DNA of 64,000 bases from Cyanophora paradoxa (Eukaryota; Glaucocystophyceae; Cyanophorales; Cyanophoraceae), in contig QPMI01000005.1 in the NCBI GenBank assembly GCA_004431415.1, positions 806,001 to 870,000 on the forward strand. The letters are read 5' to 3'. Below are positions 35,200 through 49,634 of the stretch, piece by piece; within the stretch, counting starts at the first letter, position 1; each line of letters begins with the position of its first letter. Below the pieces are notes generated by a model. That model ran no database searches, was not told the origin of the DNA, and saw only the letters and a program-made list of their open reading frames with translations. Position numbers and translations under genes: made by a program.

Positions 35200-37595
35200 T
35201 CAGCGCCCTCTCCAGCTCGTCGGCGAGATGCGAGGAGGCGGGTGCCGGGGCCGGCGGAGGGGGGGCAGGGGCTGGGGCGGGATCAGGGGGGTACGAGCTC
35301 GAGGGGGCGCCCGAGAGGGCCCAGAGGGCCGGCAGGGGCACGTGGAGGGGGCGGGGGGCTGCTGGCCTGCGGGAAGGGGATGGGAGCGCGCCGAGGAAGC
35401 CTGGGCCGACGTCGACAGGCCCTGCAGGGCCGGCTGGGGTACGTAGACGCCGCCCGCGGAGGAGGGAAGGGGCGCAGGGCGCGCGGGGGGAGACGCGGCG
35501 GCGGCGGCGGCGGCGGCGGTCCCAGTACCCGACCCCGACCCCGACCCCGCCCCCGTCCCGGGGAGCCGGGCCTCGGCGGCCTCGGCGCGCCTGCGGAGGG
35601 CCTCGGCGCGGTTCACGGCGCTGTCGCGCTGCGCGCTAAGCGTGCTGCACTCGCGCCGCGCCGCGTTCAGGTCCGCCTCGGCCTCCACGAGGCGCCCGTT
35701 GGCCGCCGCCAGCGCCGCCGTCAGCCGCCGGACCTCTGCCTCCCCGGCCGCCCGCTGCTCCCGCTCCGCCTCCAGCTCCGCCCGCGCCCCCTCCAGCTCC
35801 GCCCCGGCGTCCGCGGCCTGCTCAGATCAGATCAGATCAGATCGGATCGGGTCGGATCTGAGCGGAGCGGAGCAGAGCAGGCGCGCCTCCCGCCTCTGCT
35901 CCTCGAGCTCCCGCCTGAGCCGCTCATTCTCCGCCGAGAGCCGCTGGAGCGCCGCCGGCTGCTCGCCCGGGGCCCGCGCCCCGAGCCGCACTAGCTCCGC
36001 CTCACGCTCCCGAGCCTGCGGCGCCGCCTGAGCCGCGCCGAGCTCAGGTGAGCCGGCTCGGGCGGATATCGCGAACCCGCCGCTCGAGCTCTTCGACCCG
36101 CGAACGAAGCTCGCCGGCCTCCGCTCTCGCCGCGTTCGCCTGAGCTCAGATCGATCAGATCAGCTGAGGAACGCGGGTAGGGGGGTACGCTGGCACCTGC
36201 TCGACCAGGCCCCGGAGGGGACCCTTCTCGTCCGACCCCCCGCCGGCCCGGGCCTCCGCCAGCGCCCTCTCGTAGTTCTCCGCAGTCGCCCGCCGCCGCC
36301 GCTCCATGCGCCTGAGCCGCCGCTCGGCCGCCCCCGCCCTCCGCGCCGCCTCCGCCGCCTCGCGCCGGAGCGCGCCCCGGTCGGCGCGGCGCCGCTCGAG
36401 CGCCCGCTCGGCCCGCTGGAGCTCGGCGGGGTCGACCGGCCGCCCATCCCGCTGCGCCTCGGCCATCTGGAGGAGGAGCCGCAGCGTCGCCGCCGGCATG
36501 TCGTCCGCTGGCGCCGCCGCCGGCGCCGACGAGGAGGAGGAGGACGACGATGCGGGGGGCGCCGCCGCCGCCGCCGAGGAGGACGACGAGGAGGGGAGAG
36601 ATGCGGAGGTGCCTTCGCCGCCGTTGCCGTTGCGCCGCGCGTCCGCCGGCGGCGGGGCGGCACCGGCGGCGGCGGGTCGTCGGGCTCGGGCCCGCCCACT
36701 GTTCCGCCCCGCCCCGCCCTCCTCCGCCGCGCCCGCCCCGTCCGCTGCGCCCGCGTCCTCCATCTCCTGCTCCTCGTAAGGCGGGTGACCGTTCCCCTCG
36801 CCTCCTTCCGCGTACCCCTCCGCCTCTCCCTCGTCTGGAGCGATGTCATGCGGGCGCGGGGCGCGGCGCGGCGCGCGCCGTGGCGCGGGCGGCGGCGCAC
36901 CGGTCTCGGTGGCGGGCTCATGCGACTCCTGCTTGATCCCGTCGTCCGCGGATCGGGGAGGCGATGAGCCCGCGCCCGTGCTCAGGCTCCGGTCGTCGTC
37001 GGGGGCCCGCCGCCTGCGCTTCCGGCCGGGCGCGCCCGCTCTGCTCGAGCGCGACCCGCCCTGTTGTCCCGCGTAGTCCGGTTTCGACTCCCGCTGAAGC
37101 CGATCGCGAAGCGCGATCTGGGGACCGGCCATCGGGCAGCCGCTCTCCAAGTCGTTTTCCTGAAGGTCCTCTGTGCGCGCCGCGGCCGCGGCCGACCGGT
37201 GAGGAGCGCGGGGGGAGGGGGGCGCGCGGCCGACATCGGCTTGAATCGCAGAGTCGCGCACTGAATTTCTTGCCGCTAGCCGCTCTCTTCCTGGTCTTTC
37301 TATACTCGGTCCTGGCGTCGTCAACCATGAAGCCGGTCTGGCGGCGGACGCGGAAGTGAGCGTTCGCACGGCGCGCACAGTGAAGGCCGGCGGAGCGCAC
37401 TTCTCTGAGACAAGCGCATAGAAGAGGATCGTCGCGCCACTTGGTCGCGTAGTCCTCGTCGTCTTCGAAGTTCTCGCCCGGATAGAGGGCCTTGATCAAC
37501 TCCTTGGCGGGTAGGCGCTCGGAAGCGTCGTCCAGGTTCTCCCAGCGGTTCCAGTCGAGTTCAAGTGGATTCACGGCGCCCGCATGGTCGCCCAT
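35200..37595 (-). CDS. Coiled-coil protein with acidic/basic low-complexity middle
   Basis: Minus-strand exons in phase: 37595-37262 (starts MGDHAGAVNPLELDWNRWEN), 37170-36197, 36139-36077, 36027-35887, and 35817 leftwards to a stop near 35200. The N-terminal 110 residues look folded (LPAKELIKALYPGENFEDDE, then Cys/Arg-rich text). A basic patch (GRKRRRRAP), possibly nuclear-targeting, is followed by Ser/Ala-rich low complexity. From about residue 330 onward there is a long Arg/Glu/Ala coiled coil (ERALERRRADRGALRREAAE, then VEELERRV and RLSAENERLRRELEEQRRE). The C-terminus is Pro-rich and its last exon is uncertain. I do not recognise the family. It is transcribed away from the NEK kinase gene, 207 bp apart. 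The intron after RRELEEQRRE uses a GC donor (GAG|GCGCGC). Confidence 0.6.
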
Positions 37596-37802
37596 CGCTG
37601 CCTCGCGGCGTGCGGACCGCCGCCGCGCCTACGCTACTCGTTTGCAACGGGCGAGTTGGGTGCGGCTGTGCTCGATGCGGGTATCTGCTGCGGTTGCGCC
37701 GCGGTCAAATTCAGACGGGGACAGCAATTCTTTGTAGGGGGTACAAGCGGCCCAGCCTTCCCGCCGAGCGAGGCAGCGCGCGTGAGCCAGCATCACGAGG
37801 CG
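37596..37802. promoter_or_regulatory. Probable bidirectional promoter, coiled-coil gene / NEK kinase
   Basis: The start codons of two divergently transcribed genes are separated by only 207 bp. No TATA box is obvious. The assignment rests on gene geometry alone. Confidence 0.45.
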
Positions 37803-40800
37803 ATGGCGGCGGCGCCGAACCAGCGGGAGTTTGCGCCGCTCGCGCCGGCGGGGCACGAGTACGGCTGGCGCGACGACCACGCCCACAACGACGCGATGAT
37901 GCAGCAGCTGCACCCACGCTCGTCTCCCGCGTCGATGAACCTGCAGCTCCTGCAACCGGAGCTGGGCGCCGGCACCTACGGACGCGTGTTTAGGGCAGTC
38001 GGCGAGGACGGGAACGTCGTGTGCGTGAAGCAGGTTCCACTGCGTGACCTGCCCGACGCAGCGCGACGCGAAGCGCTGAACGAGTGCCGAGTGAGCGTGG
38101 CGCCGCGCCCGCAGCCGCAACGTCGCCGGCCCCGCTCACTGGCCCCCGCGGCGCAGGTCATGGCGTCGCTCTCGCATCCGAACATCGTCCGGTGCGCTCC
38201 CGCGAGCCGCCCGCTCCCCGCGTCGCGCCGCCCGATCCAGCCCGCCTCGCCGCTTCGGGCGCGCAGATACATCACCTCGTGGCTCGACGACCAGGTCCTC
38301 AACATCGTCACGGAGTACTGCCCGCACGGCGACCTCTCTCAGCTCATCCGCGGCCGCACGTCGTACCTCCCCGAGGAATCGATCTGGTCGCTGCTCGTCC
38401 AGATCGCCTCGGGACTCGGCTACCTCCACGACCGCCGCATCATCCACCGCGGCGCGCCCGCTCTCCTCTGCTGATCTCCGACCTCCGCTCCGCTCCGCTC
38501 CTCCGCTTACATTCTGCTTCGATCAAATCAGATTTGAAGCCCAGTAACATCTTCTTGGGGCCGGGCGAGGCGGTCCGAATCGGGGACTTCGGCCTCGGGC
38601 GCGCCCTCTCCGGCGCCACGCTCGCCCGCACGCAGACGGGTACGCCCCTCTACATGTCCCCCGAGGTGCACGAGGCTGCCTAGGCGCCCCTACTTCCTTC
38701 GTGACTCGCCCGGCCGGCCGGCCCCCCGCAGCTCTGCGAGGAGAAGCCCTACAACGAGAAGGTCAGACAAAATCTCAAGCTTAGCCTTAAGGCAACCTAG
38801 ATCTCAAGCTCAATCCAAGGATACAAGCCTAACCTTAGCTTGGCTCACCCGAAACCAATCGCTTATCTCTTCTGATCGCTTATCTCTCTTTCAGAGCGAC
38901 ATCTGGGCGCTGGGCGCGCTCATGTACGAGCTGGCCGCCCTCCAGCCGCCCTTCGTCGCATCCAACCAGATCGCCCTCGCCCGGTTCCCCCCCTGAACTC
39001 CCTCCCCCCCTTACGAGATCGAATTCTGAGGGGACCGGTCCGTCCGCCAGGCGAATCGTGGGGGAGCCCCCCGCGCCGCTGCCGCGCTGCTACAGGTACC
39101 CCCTCGCCCCCGCCCCTCCCTTTCATCCGCCCCTACCCCCCTTCTTCTCAAACCCCGTACCCCCCTCCAGCGTGGAGCTTACTTTCCTGATCTTCTGGTG
39201 CCTCGAGAAGGACATGGACCGACGCCCCAGGTTCGCTGGAGAGAAAGGGAGGGGAGGGGGGTACCGTACCTCGCGCTAGGTCCCCCTCTGGCGCGAGCCC
39301 AGAGCTCAGGCTCCGCCCGCCCTCTGCGCTCTCCTCCCCTCTTCCTCCCCCTCCCCCGCCCCTGATCGCCCCGTCGGTGGCTTGCACTGGGTTCCTCTCC
39401 CCGCTAGCGCGATCCCAGAGCCCTGCTCCCGTCCCTAACCTCCCCCCCCCCCCCCCCCCCCCCTCCCCCGCAGCGTGCAGGACGTGACGCAGTTCTCGGC
39501 GGTTCGGCTCCGCGTGGAGCGCGCCGCCTGGGCCGACCGCGAGCGCTCCCTGCTCCAGGCGAGCACCCCGCTCTTCAAGAAACGCGCCGAGAGAGCTCTT
39601 GGAGCCCCAGAGATTCTCTGACGGCGGCCGCTTAGAGATCTCTTAGAGATTGCTGGCTTTTGAGCTTCACGCTCGCCCCAAGCCCGTGTAGGGCTCTTAG
39701 AGACCGCGCTTAGAAAGCTCTTGGAGCTCCAGAGACTCTCTAAGAGCTCCCGTTAGCTTAGAGCTCCTAAGGCCCCCCTTGAGGCCCCTAGAGATCGTTG
39801 AAGCTATAGGCGAGCCGGCCGGCCCTGAGGGCTTAGAGCTTCTTAGCTGCGCTCAGCTTATGGGCCTTCGTCCGCCTCGGGGCTCACCCAGCGCGCCAGG
39901 CGGCTGAGGAGGCGGGCCGGCGGGCGGCGGAGCAGCAGAGGGGCGCCGCGGCCGCCGCGCAGCGCCTCCAGAGCGACGCGGCGTCCATCCGCGACCAGCT
40001 GGCCGCGGTGCGCGCTCACCTGAGCCGAGAGGAAGGCTCGCCTGAACTCACCTGAGCGGGCGGCAGGCGGCCGACGAGGCGGCGGCGCTGCGGAGGCGCG
40101 CGCGGGAGGCGGAGGACGCTGCGGGGCGCGCCTCGGCGCGGGCGGCGGCGGCCGAGCGCGGGGCGGACGCGCTGCGCGCCGCGCTAGCGGAGCGGGACGC
40201 CGAGTGCGAGCGGATGGCGTCGGAGCTCGCGCGGGCGATCCAGGCCGCCGCGCAGGTACGCTCCTCTCCCTCCCTTGCCTCTCTTGTCCTGCCCGTCTCA
40301 GATGATCATGAACAGGCCTCCCGCGAGAACGACCGGATGCGGGAGCAGCTCCAGGAGTTCAGGTGAGCTCTCTCGGCCCGGGCCGCCCGGGCCGAGCTCA
40401 GGCGTACCCCTGCGGCAGGGCGCGGGAGGCTGTTCTGCTTGAGTACAAGCGCCGGGTGACGGGGCAGACCTCCGTCTCGAGCCCCGCGCGGGCGGCCCTC
40501 GCCGCGGCCCTCGCCGGCGGCGGCGGCGGCGCCGGCGCAGGGCCGTCGCCCCCCAAGGCCCTCCTCGCCCACCTTCAGGTGCGCGGGGGCGTCGCGTGGC
40601 TGTGTCTTGGTCGCTCATGTAAAGGGGGGTACGCGATCGTTCTCAGGAGGGGAGCCCGCCGCCCATCCGCGCTTCGTTCGCGGCGGCGATCGCGGCGGCC
40701 TTGAAGGATCTCGAGGGTACCCCGGCTCCGGCCCCCCCGGGGGGCCCCGAGGCCAGCCCGCAGGAGCGGAGGGGCGCCGGCGGCCGCCCGTCCGCCGAGC

Positions 40801-43440
40801 CCGCTGTACCCCCCTCCTCCGCCGCGGTGGCGGCGGGCCGCCCCGAGAGCCCGGCGCCCTTCTCCCCCCCCTCCGCCCAACTCTCGCCCCTCGCCCCCGG
40901 TGCGCTCTTCTCCCCTTCCCCCCTTCCCGTTGATCTTCTACCCCCCCCCCTGACGTTTCTTCCCCCCAGTCTCCTCCGCCGAATCGTCGGGCCGGGCAGG
41001 GCGGCACCACCCCCCGACCGTCCTCTCCGCCCCCCGCTCGGGCGCCCCGCCCCCGGAGAACGTTCCCGAGGCGGGTTCGGATCCCGCCGCGGACGCAAAG
41101 GACACCGGTCGCCCCGCCTCGCCCCCGCGCGCCGGTGCGCCCAGTTATTCTCTCTTCTTATTTCTCTACCCCCGCTTGACGCCGCCTTCAGCGGCCGTCG
41201 CTCGCGCGTTGGACTTCTCGGGCGCGGGTTCGAATCAGGCCGGGCCCGCTTCCGTCCCGGCCCCCGTGGACCCCCCGCCCCCCGAGCGATCCGCCTCTCC
41301 CGCCGGCCTTGCCGCCGCCAGGTCCGATACCGGTACCCCCCTGCAGTAAACCTCACCTGAGCGGCGCCTCAGCCCCTGCAGCGACGAGGACGGGGACGAG
41401 GCCGACGGGGGGTACGGCGTGCCGGCCCCGGCGCCCGCAGCCTCCGATAGCCCCGTCCGCCGTACCGCCCGGCGCGTCTTCTCCCCCCTCGTGACGACCC
41501 TCCGCGACTCTACCCCGGCGCCGCTTCTCCCCCCCTCGACCGCGCCCGTTCCCCCTTCCGCCGCGGCCGCGGCGCCCCCGGCGCCGGCACGGGACTCCAG
41601 CCCGCCCCTCAGCCGGCCCCAGACCGCCCTCTTCCGGGTACGCAGTGCGTTTTCTCCGTTTCTACCCCTCCCGTCAGACGCGCTTCCGCAGGTGTACTCC
41701 CCCACTCGGTACTCGGTGGACGGGGGGTACGCGGAAGCGGGGGGGGACGAGGAGGAGCGGCCGAGGACCTCTCCCCCGCAGGCCACGGCCCCCCCGCCCC
41801 GCCCGGCCTCAACTTCTCCCCCCGACAACCGGACGCCCGTCCGGCCCCCGCGCTTCGAAGGCATACCCCCCGCGGCACCCTTCTTTCTTTCCTTCCCCTG
41901 ACGCCGTACTCCGCAGTGGAATCCTCGCCCTCCCGTACCCCTCCCCAGGCGCCCCCCGCCCCCGGCTCGAGTCTCGACGCGTACTATTTCGGGCTCTGCA
42001 GGCGCGCTTCGGTATCCGTCCCGCCCGATCCCACCGTCGCTCACGGCGACCGCGCAGCGCCCCGCGCGCCGCCGAGCTTGGACCCTTTACCCCCCTCTTC
42101 TTCTGGCGCCGCCACGGAGCCGCCGACTCCCCCGCCGCAACTGTGGTAAGCCCCCTCCCTCCCCTCCGCGGCCCTCTGTACCCCCGTACGATCCCGTACC
42201 CCCCAGCGCATGGAGCTGGGCCCTGCGTGGGAGAACCGCGGGCAGCACCAGCTCGCGTACCCCGTCTCCGCCTTCCTCATCGTCTACAAGGTGCCGCGTA
42301 CCCCTCTGTCCCTCCCTCTTCGCCCCCCCCCCCCCCCCCCCCCCCCTCCTCTTTCTCACCCTTCCCACAGCCGAACCCCGCGCTGGCTGAGCCGCCTGGG
42401 ATCAAGGCCCTCCGAGTGCGTCGGCGCGGGCTCGACGCGTTCGAGCGGATCGCGCGCGTGGTGCGTGGGGGGGTACAGGCCCTCCTTCCCTTCGTTCGCT
42501 TGTTTGACTTCGTTCGCTTGATAGGACGTCAAGAGGCTGGAGCCGTCCCCCGGCTGCCGTCACGCCTCCTGGGCCCGCCGACGCTACGCGGAGGTCGTCC
42601 TACCCCCCAGCCCGGGTGCGGCCTCCGCCAGGGTACACCGTCCGAACGCCCGGACCGACCCGTACCCCCGCAGGTCCCATCGGGGGTGCCCAGGACTTCG
42701 TTCTCGAGTTCGACGCAACGAACCCTGTCGATGAGGTCCGGAAAGACGTAACCCCCTCTGCAATTGCGTATCCGTTTTGAACACGGGTACAGGTGGCGGT
42801 GCTGAGGCACGATGCGAGATTCCTCGCGCTGGCGGCGGGGCCCCCTACCCCCCCGACGGCGGCCGACTCGTACCCCGCACCTGCCCCCGCTCCTGCCCCC
42901 GCTCCCGCGCCTGTTTCCGGGACCCCGAGTACGCGTTCGACTCTGCTCCGCTTCCGTTTAGTGATCTGAGTGCCCTCTGCAGGCCCTGGAACGCCCGGTA
43001 CCCCCCTGGAGCACCAGCACCCGAGCCGGGGAAACGGCTCCTACGCGGCGCTGCGGCGGTCCCTCGAGAAGTACCCCCCCTCGCCCCACATCGTGCGCGC
43101 CGCCACGTACCCCCTTTCTTCGACCTTTTGTCGCCGTTCAAACGTGAGCAGGACCCCACGACGGGACTGCACGTCCTAACGCGTACCCCGGGGGCCCTCG
43201 GCCCTCCCCTGCGCGTCCCGGCCGTTTCCAGCCCCGAGGGCACCCAGTACCCCCCGGAGGCGACCCCAAGGGGGTCGAGCGAGGGCCCCCTGAGCCCCGA
43301 GCAGATCGCCGCACTCGTCGCCCGCGGTCCGTCCCTGTACCCTCCTCCCCCTCCTCTTCGCCCCCCTAATGCCCCTGCCAGCCCGCAGCTCCGTTACTTC
43401 GTCCGTCTCGGGCGTACCCCCCCAGTCCCCCGGCGAGCGG
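37803..43440 (+). CDS. NEK-like serine/threonine protein kinase with coiled-coil and proline-rich tail
   Basis: Exons in phase: 37803-38090, 38157-38191, 38267-38451, 38532-38665, 38732-38761, 38895-38983, 39051-39095, 39171-39230, 39474-39558, 39900-40007, 40067-40255, 40316-40362, 40419-40578 and 40647-40899, then Pro/Ser-rich exons to about 43.4 kb. Kinase motifs: glycine loop LGAGTYGRVFRA, lysine VCVKQV, HPNIVRYITSWLDD, catalytic HRDLKPSNIF, DFGLGRA, TPLYMSPE, SDIWALGALMYELAALQPPF and RIVGEPPAPLP, the pattern of NIMA-related kinases. HRD and DFG are intact, so it should be active. A coiled coil follows (ERMASELARAIQAA, RENDRMREQLQEF), then a long disordered tail; a possibly folded segment lies at 42.2-42.8 kb (YPVSAFLIVYK, DFVLEFDATNPVDE). 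NEKs control cilia and the cell cycle. Introns 3 and 9 use GC donors. The 3' end is approximate. Confidence 0.75.
39442..39463 (+). repeat. Homopolymer C tract (22 nt) in an intron
   Basis: The run lies 10 bp upstream of the AG acceptor of kinase exon 9 and probably serves as its polypyrimidine tract. Confidence 0.9.
42323..42346 (+). repeat. Homopolymer C tract (24 nt) in an intron
   Basis: A C run downstream of a GTGCCGCGTACCCC donor in the kinase tail region. Confidence 0.9.
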
Positions 43441-44336
43441 TACTGAAGCTTGTGCTTCGTTCTGTACCCGTGACCCAGACCTGTAAAAGATGTAGCCCCC
43501 TGACGATGGGGGTAAAGTGTCGTAGTGTTAATGGGAATCCGCCCGAGCTGGGCCGCCGGGCTGGTTTCATTGATGGCCCAATGGTCGGCCTGCGGCGGAG
43601 TCTCGTCAGGCTCAGCCCGCCTGAGGAGCTCATCAAGTCAGCTCCGGCTATGAGTCATCGCGTCACTCAAGAGTCATTGGCTTGGGTGATCATGAATCAT
43701 CCGATGATCAGCTTCAGATGTTAGCCGGCCCTGCGCATGATTCGGAATTCATCAACTTTCGTCTCATTCTCGCGGCTCAGCGGCGATGACTGGCATCCGA
43801 CGAGAGGTCACACTATGACAATGATCATCGGATCATGATCACGTCACCCGTACTGGCTTCAGAGTTTGATCGCGAGATCATGATCATGAGTCATCGGCTC
43901 AGCGGTTCCGTTCTGGCGCCTCACTTGGGGCACGCACTGGCAGCTGCCAGCTGTCAATATCCAATGATTTTTCATTTGATGTTGATCATCATCGCGGTCT
44001 CTCCCTCGCGAGTCGTTAGGCCCGCCCTCGCCTTCACTCCCGCCTCATGAGCACTCCGGACGACCAGCGGCTCAGCGACTTTAATCTGAGCCGCAGACTC
44101 TGAGAGCTGCTGGTCGCCCCGGCCCGGAGTGCCCATGAGGCGGGAGTGAGGCCAGCGGCCGAGCGGCTCGGCTTCCAACACGATGCGCGACGCCCCCAGA
44201 ACCGCGCCCCAGCCCATCTACCGCCTGGAGCCCGTAGTGCGGGGCCCGAAGGCGGGGACATCTATCTATCTCGCTTCAAACACACGTAACTTAGTAACAA
44301 CCGATGATGATCCGGCCCGCCTATCTATCTATCTCT
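43441..44336. other. Region between converging 3' ends, no gene recognised
   Basis: It holds a dense group of GATCATGATC-like palindromes (43680-43995) and a large inverted repeat (44035-44148). No ORF has recognisable domains. Confidence 0.5.
44035..44148. repeat. Imperfect inverted repeat, arms of 40-50 bp
   Basis: The left arm begins CACTCCCGCCTCATGAGCAC and continues through CGACCAGCGGCTCAG (to 44075). The right arm runs CTGAGAGCTGCTGGTCG (from 44100) to GCCCATGAGGCGGGAGTG (44148). The loop is about 24 nt. It lies between two convergent genes and could be a transcript-end structure or a remnant of a fold-back element. Confidence 0.75.
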
Positions 44337-45416
44337 TTATCGCCTGGAGACCTTCATGCGCGGCTGCGCCGCCCGCGCCTCCCGCCGCTCCATCTTCCGC
44401 CGCTTCTTCTCATCCATCTCCTCCTGAGAGAGACGGAGATGAGAAGGAGAGAAAAGTTGAGAGAGGTCGAGAATTTGATGCTGATGAGTTCAAGGCGTAC
44501 CGGCTCCTCCTGCTTGGCGAACCACCAGGGGTAGATAATGTAGACCCAAGCCTTGTACAGCGCGAAGGCCGGGATCTTTCGGTACCCCAAGGTTAGATGT
44601 CGGGATACACGGAAGCGCGAGCCGGCGGGGTTACGGCCGCGAACCACGAGGTAGACGAGCCAGAACCAGTCGGAGATCATCGTACCCGCCTGCACGAAGA
44701 GTGTAATGTAAAGGACGTCGAAATAATACCTGCGGGGCGGGGCGGGGCGGGGCGGGGCGGGCGGCCGTCAGCGGCAGAGGCGCGGCGCTGGCGCGGCGCG
44801 GCAAGCGTCGCGGCCTCGGGGGTACGCACTCGACGATGCCCTTCGAGTCCAGGTCCTGACCGGCGTCGTCGATCTGGCCCTTTTCGTCCAGATCGACGCG
44901 CGCGAAGCTGGAGAGGTCGGAGTAGATCTTGTAGTAGACGAACGAGGTCACCGCGAAGCCGATCCAGTGCCACGTGCCGAAGGTCCCGAAGTGGAACAGA
45001 ATGCGGTAGAGCACGAACGCGGCCTGCGGTGCGCGGGGAGCGTCGGCGGGATGGAAACGGGCGCCGCGGGCGGGCGGGCGGGCGCCGTGGGAGGCGGCAG
45101 GACGGTAGCAGGCGCTAGCTATGGCCGCGGAGGCGAGCGGCGCGACCGTCGGTGGCGGGCGCGAGGACCCAGCGCACATTGACGCCGGCAATGTACTTGA
45201 GGTGCTGCTGGAGCTTCTTCTTGTTGCGCTCCGCGACCTTCTTCTGCGACTGGTTCGCCTGCGCGCGCGGGGCCTCCCGTCAGCGCCCTGTGCGCCGCCC
45301 GGCAGGCTCGCTGTTCGAGGCGGGCGCGACCCTCCGAGCCGCTCCAACCGCCTCCACCATCGCAGCTAGCCGACCCACGGCGCTGCGCGAGAGGCTGGCG
45401 GGGCGGCGCGAACCAT
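44337..45416 (-). CDS. TMEM208: TMEM208 family protein (ER membrane-protein insertion, SND2-like)
   Basis: Minus-strand exons in phase: 45416-45414 (ATG only, inferred), 45258-45178, 45023-44830, 44729-44645, 44575-44501 and 44423-44337 (ends in TAA). The predicted protein has 174 residues, very close to the usual 173 or so of the family. The order of parts fits: a short Lys-rich N-terminus (NQSQKKVAERNKKKLQQHL), membrane segments (FVLYRILFHFGTFGTWHWIG, FAVTSFVYYKIYSDL), a middle loop (DLDSKGIVEYYFDVLYI), segment DWFWLVYLV, ALYKAWVYIIYPWWFA and a charged tail (DEKKRRKMERREAR). The family acts in the ER membrane in SRP-independent targeting (yeast Snd2 relation). Five GT-AG introns are seen. 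The start exon of three bases is the weakest part. It is divergent to IFT56 with 142 bp between start codons. Confidence 0.85.
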
Positions 45417-45558
45417 TTTTTCGCTTCCCGGGTACTGCGAAATTCAAAAGAGAGCGCCGCCAGCTCGAAGCCGAAGGGCACAGCCAGAGCGGATTCTCGC
45501 ACAGATTGGCGGCCCGACGTTACAGGAGGCTTAGCTAGCGCACAGCGGGCCGACAGAG
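45417..45558. promoter_or_regulatory. Probable bidirectional promoter, TMEM208 / IFT56
   Basis: Only 142 bp separate the two divergent start codons, so core promoter elements must be shared or interleaved unless the 5' exons extend further. No TATA box is evident. Confidence 0.5.
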
Positions 45559-48766
<3,208 letters not shown>

Positions 48767-49634
48767 CGCCTTTCGGGATTCCCCGGCCGCGCGGCCCGCG
48801 CCCCCCCTTCCCTCACCCTCCCGCCTCCCTTCCCCCGCTACCCCCGCCTCCCGAGCTCTGTGCATTCCATTCCATTCCGGTCTGCTTCTTTGCCTGGCAC
48901 ACCTGCAGAGCGAAGAGAGCTTGCACAGTACTCGTGTTGCACAGAGCATGATGCGCAAATGATGAGACTGCAGCTGAGCACGTTACCCGAATTCGAAATT
49001 CCCGAATTCGACGCGGTCGACGTCGACGTCGACCGTACGCGTCGACGTCCCCGGGGCCCGCGCCGCCCGGGCCCCGGGCCCGCCGGGCCGGAGTCGACGT
49101 CCGCGCGCGGAATCGCCGGGCCCGGGCCGTGTAAGCCCGTGTATATATATACCGTACATGTACAACGGTAGACTCTGAGACTCCGCAGTACGTACTACGG
49201 TAAGACTTCGTGATCATCGCGATTCAATGATTCGCGATCGCCGCGGATCCGAGCTCGAGATTCCCCCAAGTTCCGCCGGCCCGGCGGGCCGAGTTGCAAA
49301 CTTGCAATTGGCGAGTCACTGAGTTGGCGATCGCCGGTCCACTGTCCGACGCCAACTCGGAGGGGGGTACGGGAGAACGCCGTGGTAGAACTTCGGAACT
49401 CAAGTTGGCCTTCCGCGGCGCCGCAATTTGCCAAAAAAGTTCATCATGATCAAGTTGGGCCGCCGCGCCGGCTGTAAGTCTGCCATGCAGGCCTAGGCCT
49501 AGGCTGCAGCTGTGACTCTCAGTGTCACAGTGTCGATCACAGACTGTGAAGTCTGTGAGTCACTGATGCCTGATGACTCAGTGTCAGAGAGTCAGTGATG
49601 CCATGATGAGTCAGCGGATTCACTGACTCAGCGC
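48767..49634. other. Intergenic DNA after IFT56, no gene recognised
   Basis: GTCGACGTCGACGTCGAC-like palindromic words (49015-49050) and GTGACTCAGTGTCAGAGAGT-like words (49510-49620) occur. No coding signal is seen. Confidence 0.5.

Noticed and set aside
40643-42044. Long minus-strand ORFs antisense to the kinase tail
   Set aside because: Low-complexity Gly/Arg frames; the plus strand has consistent donor and acceptor phases.
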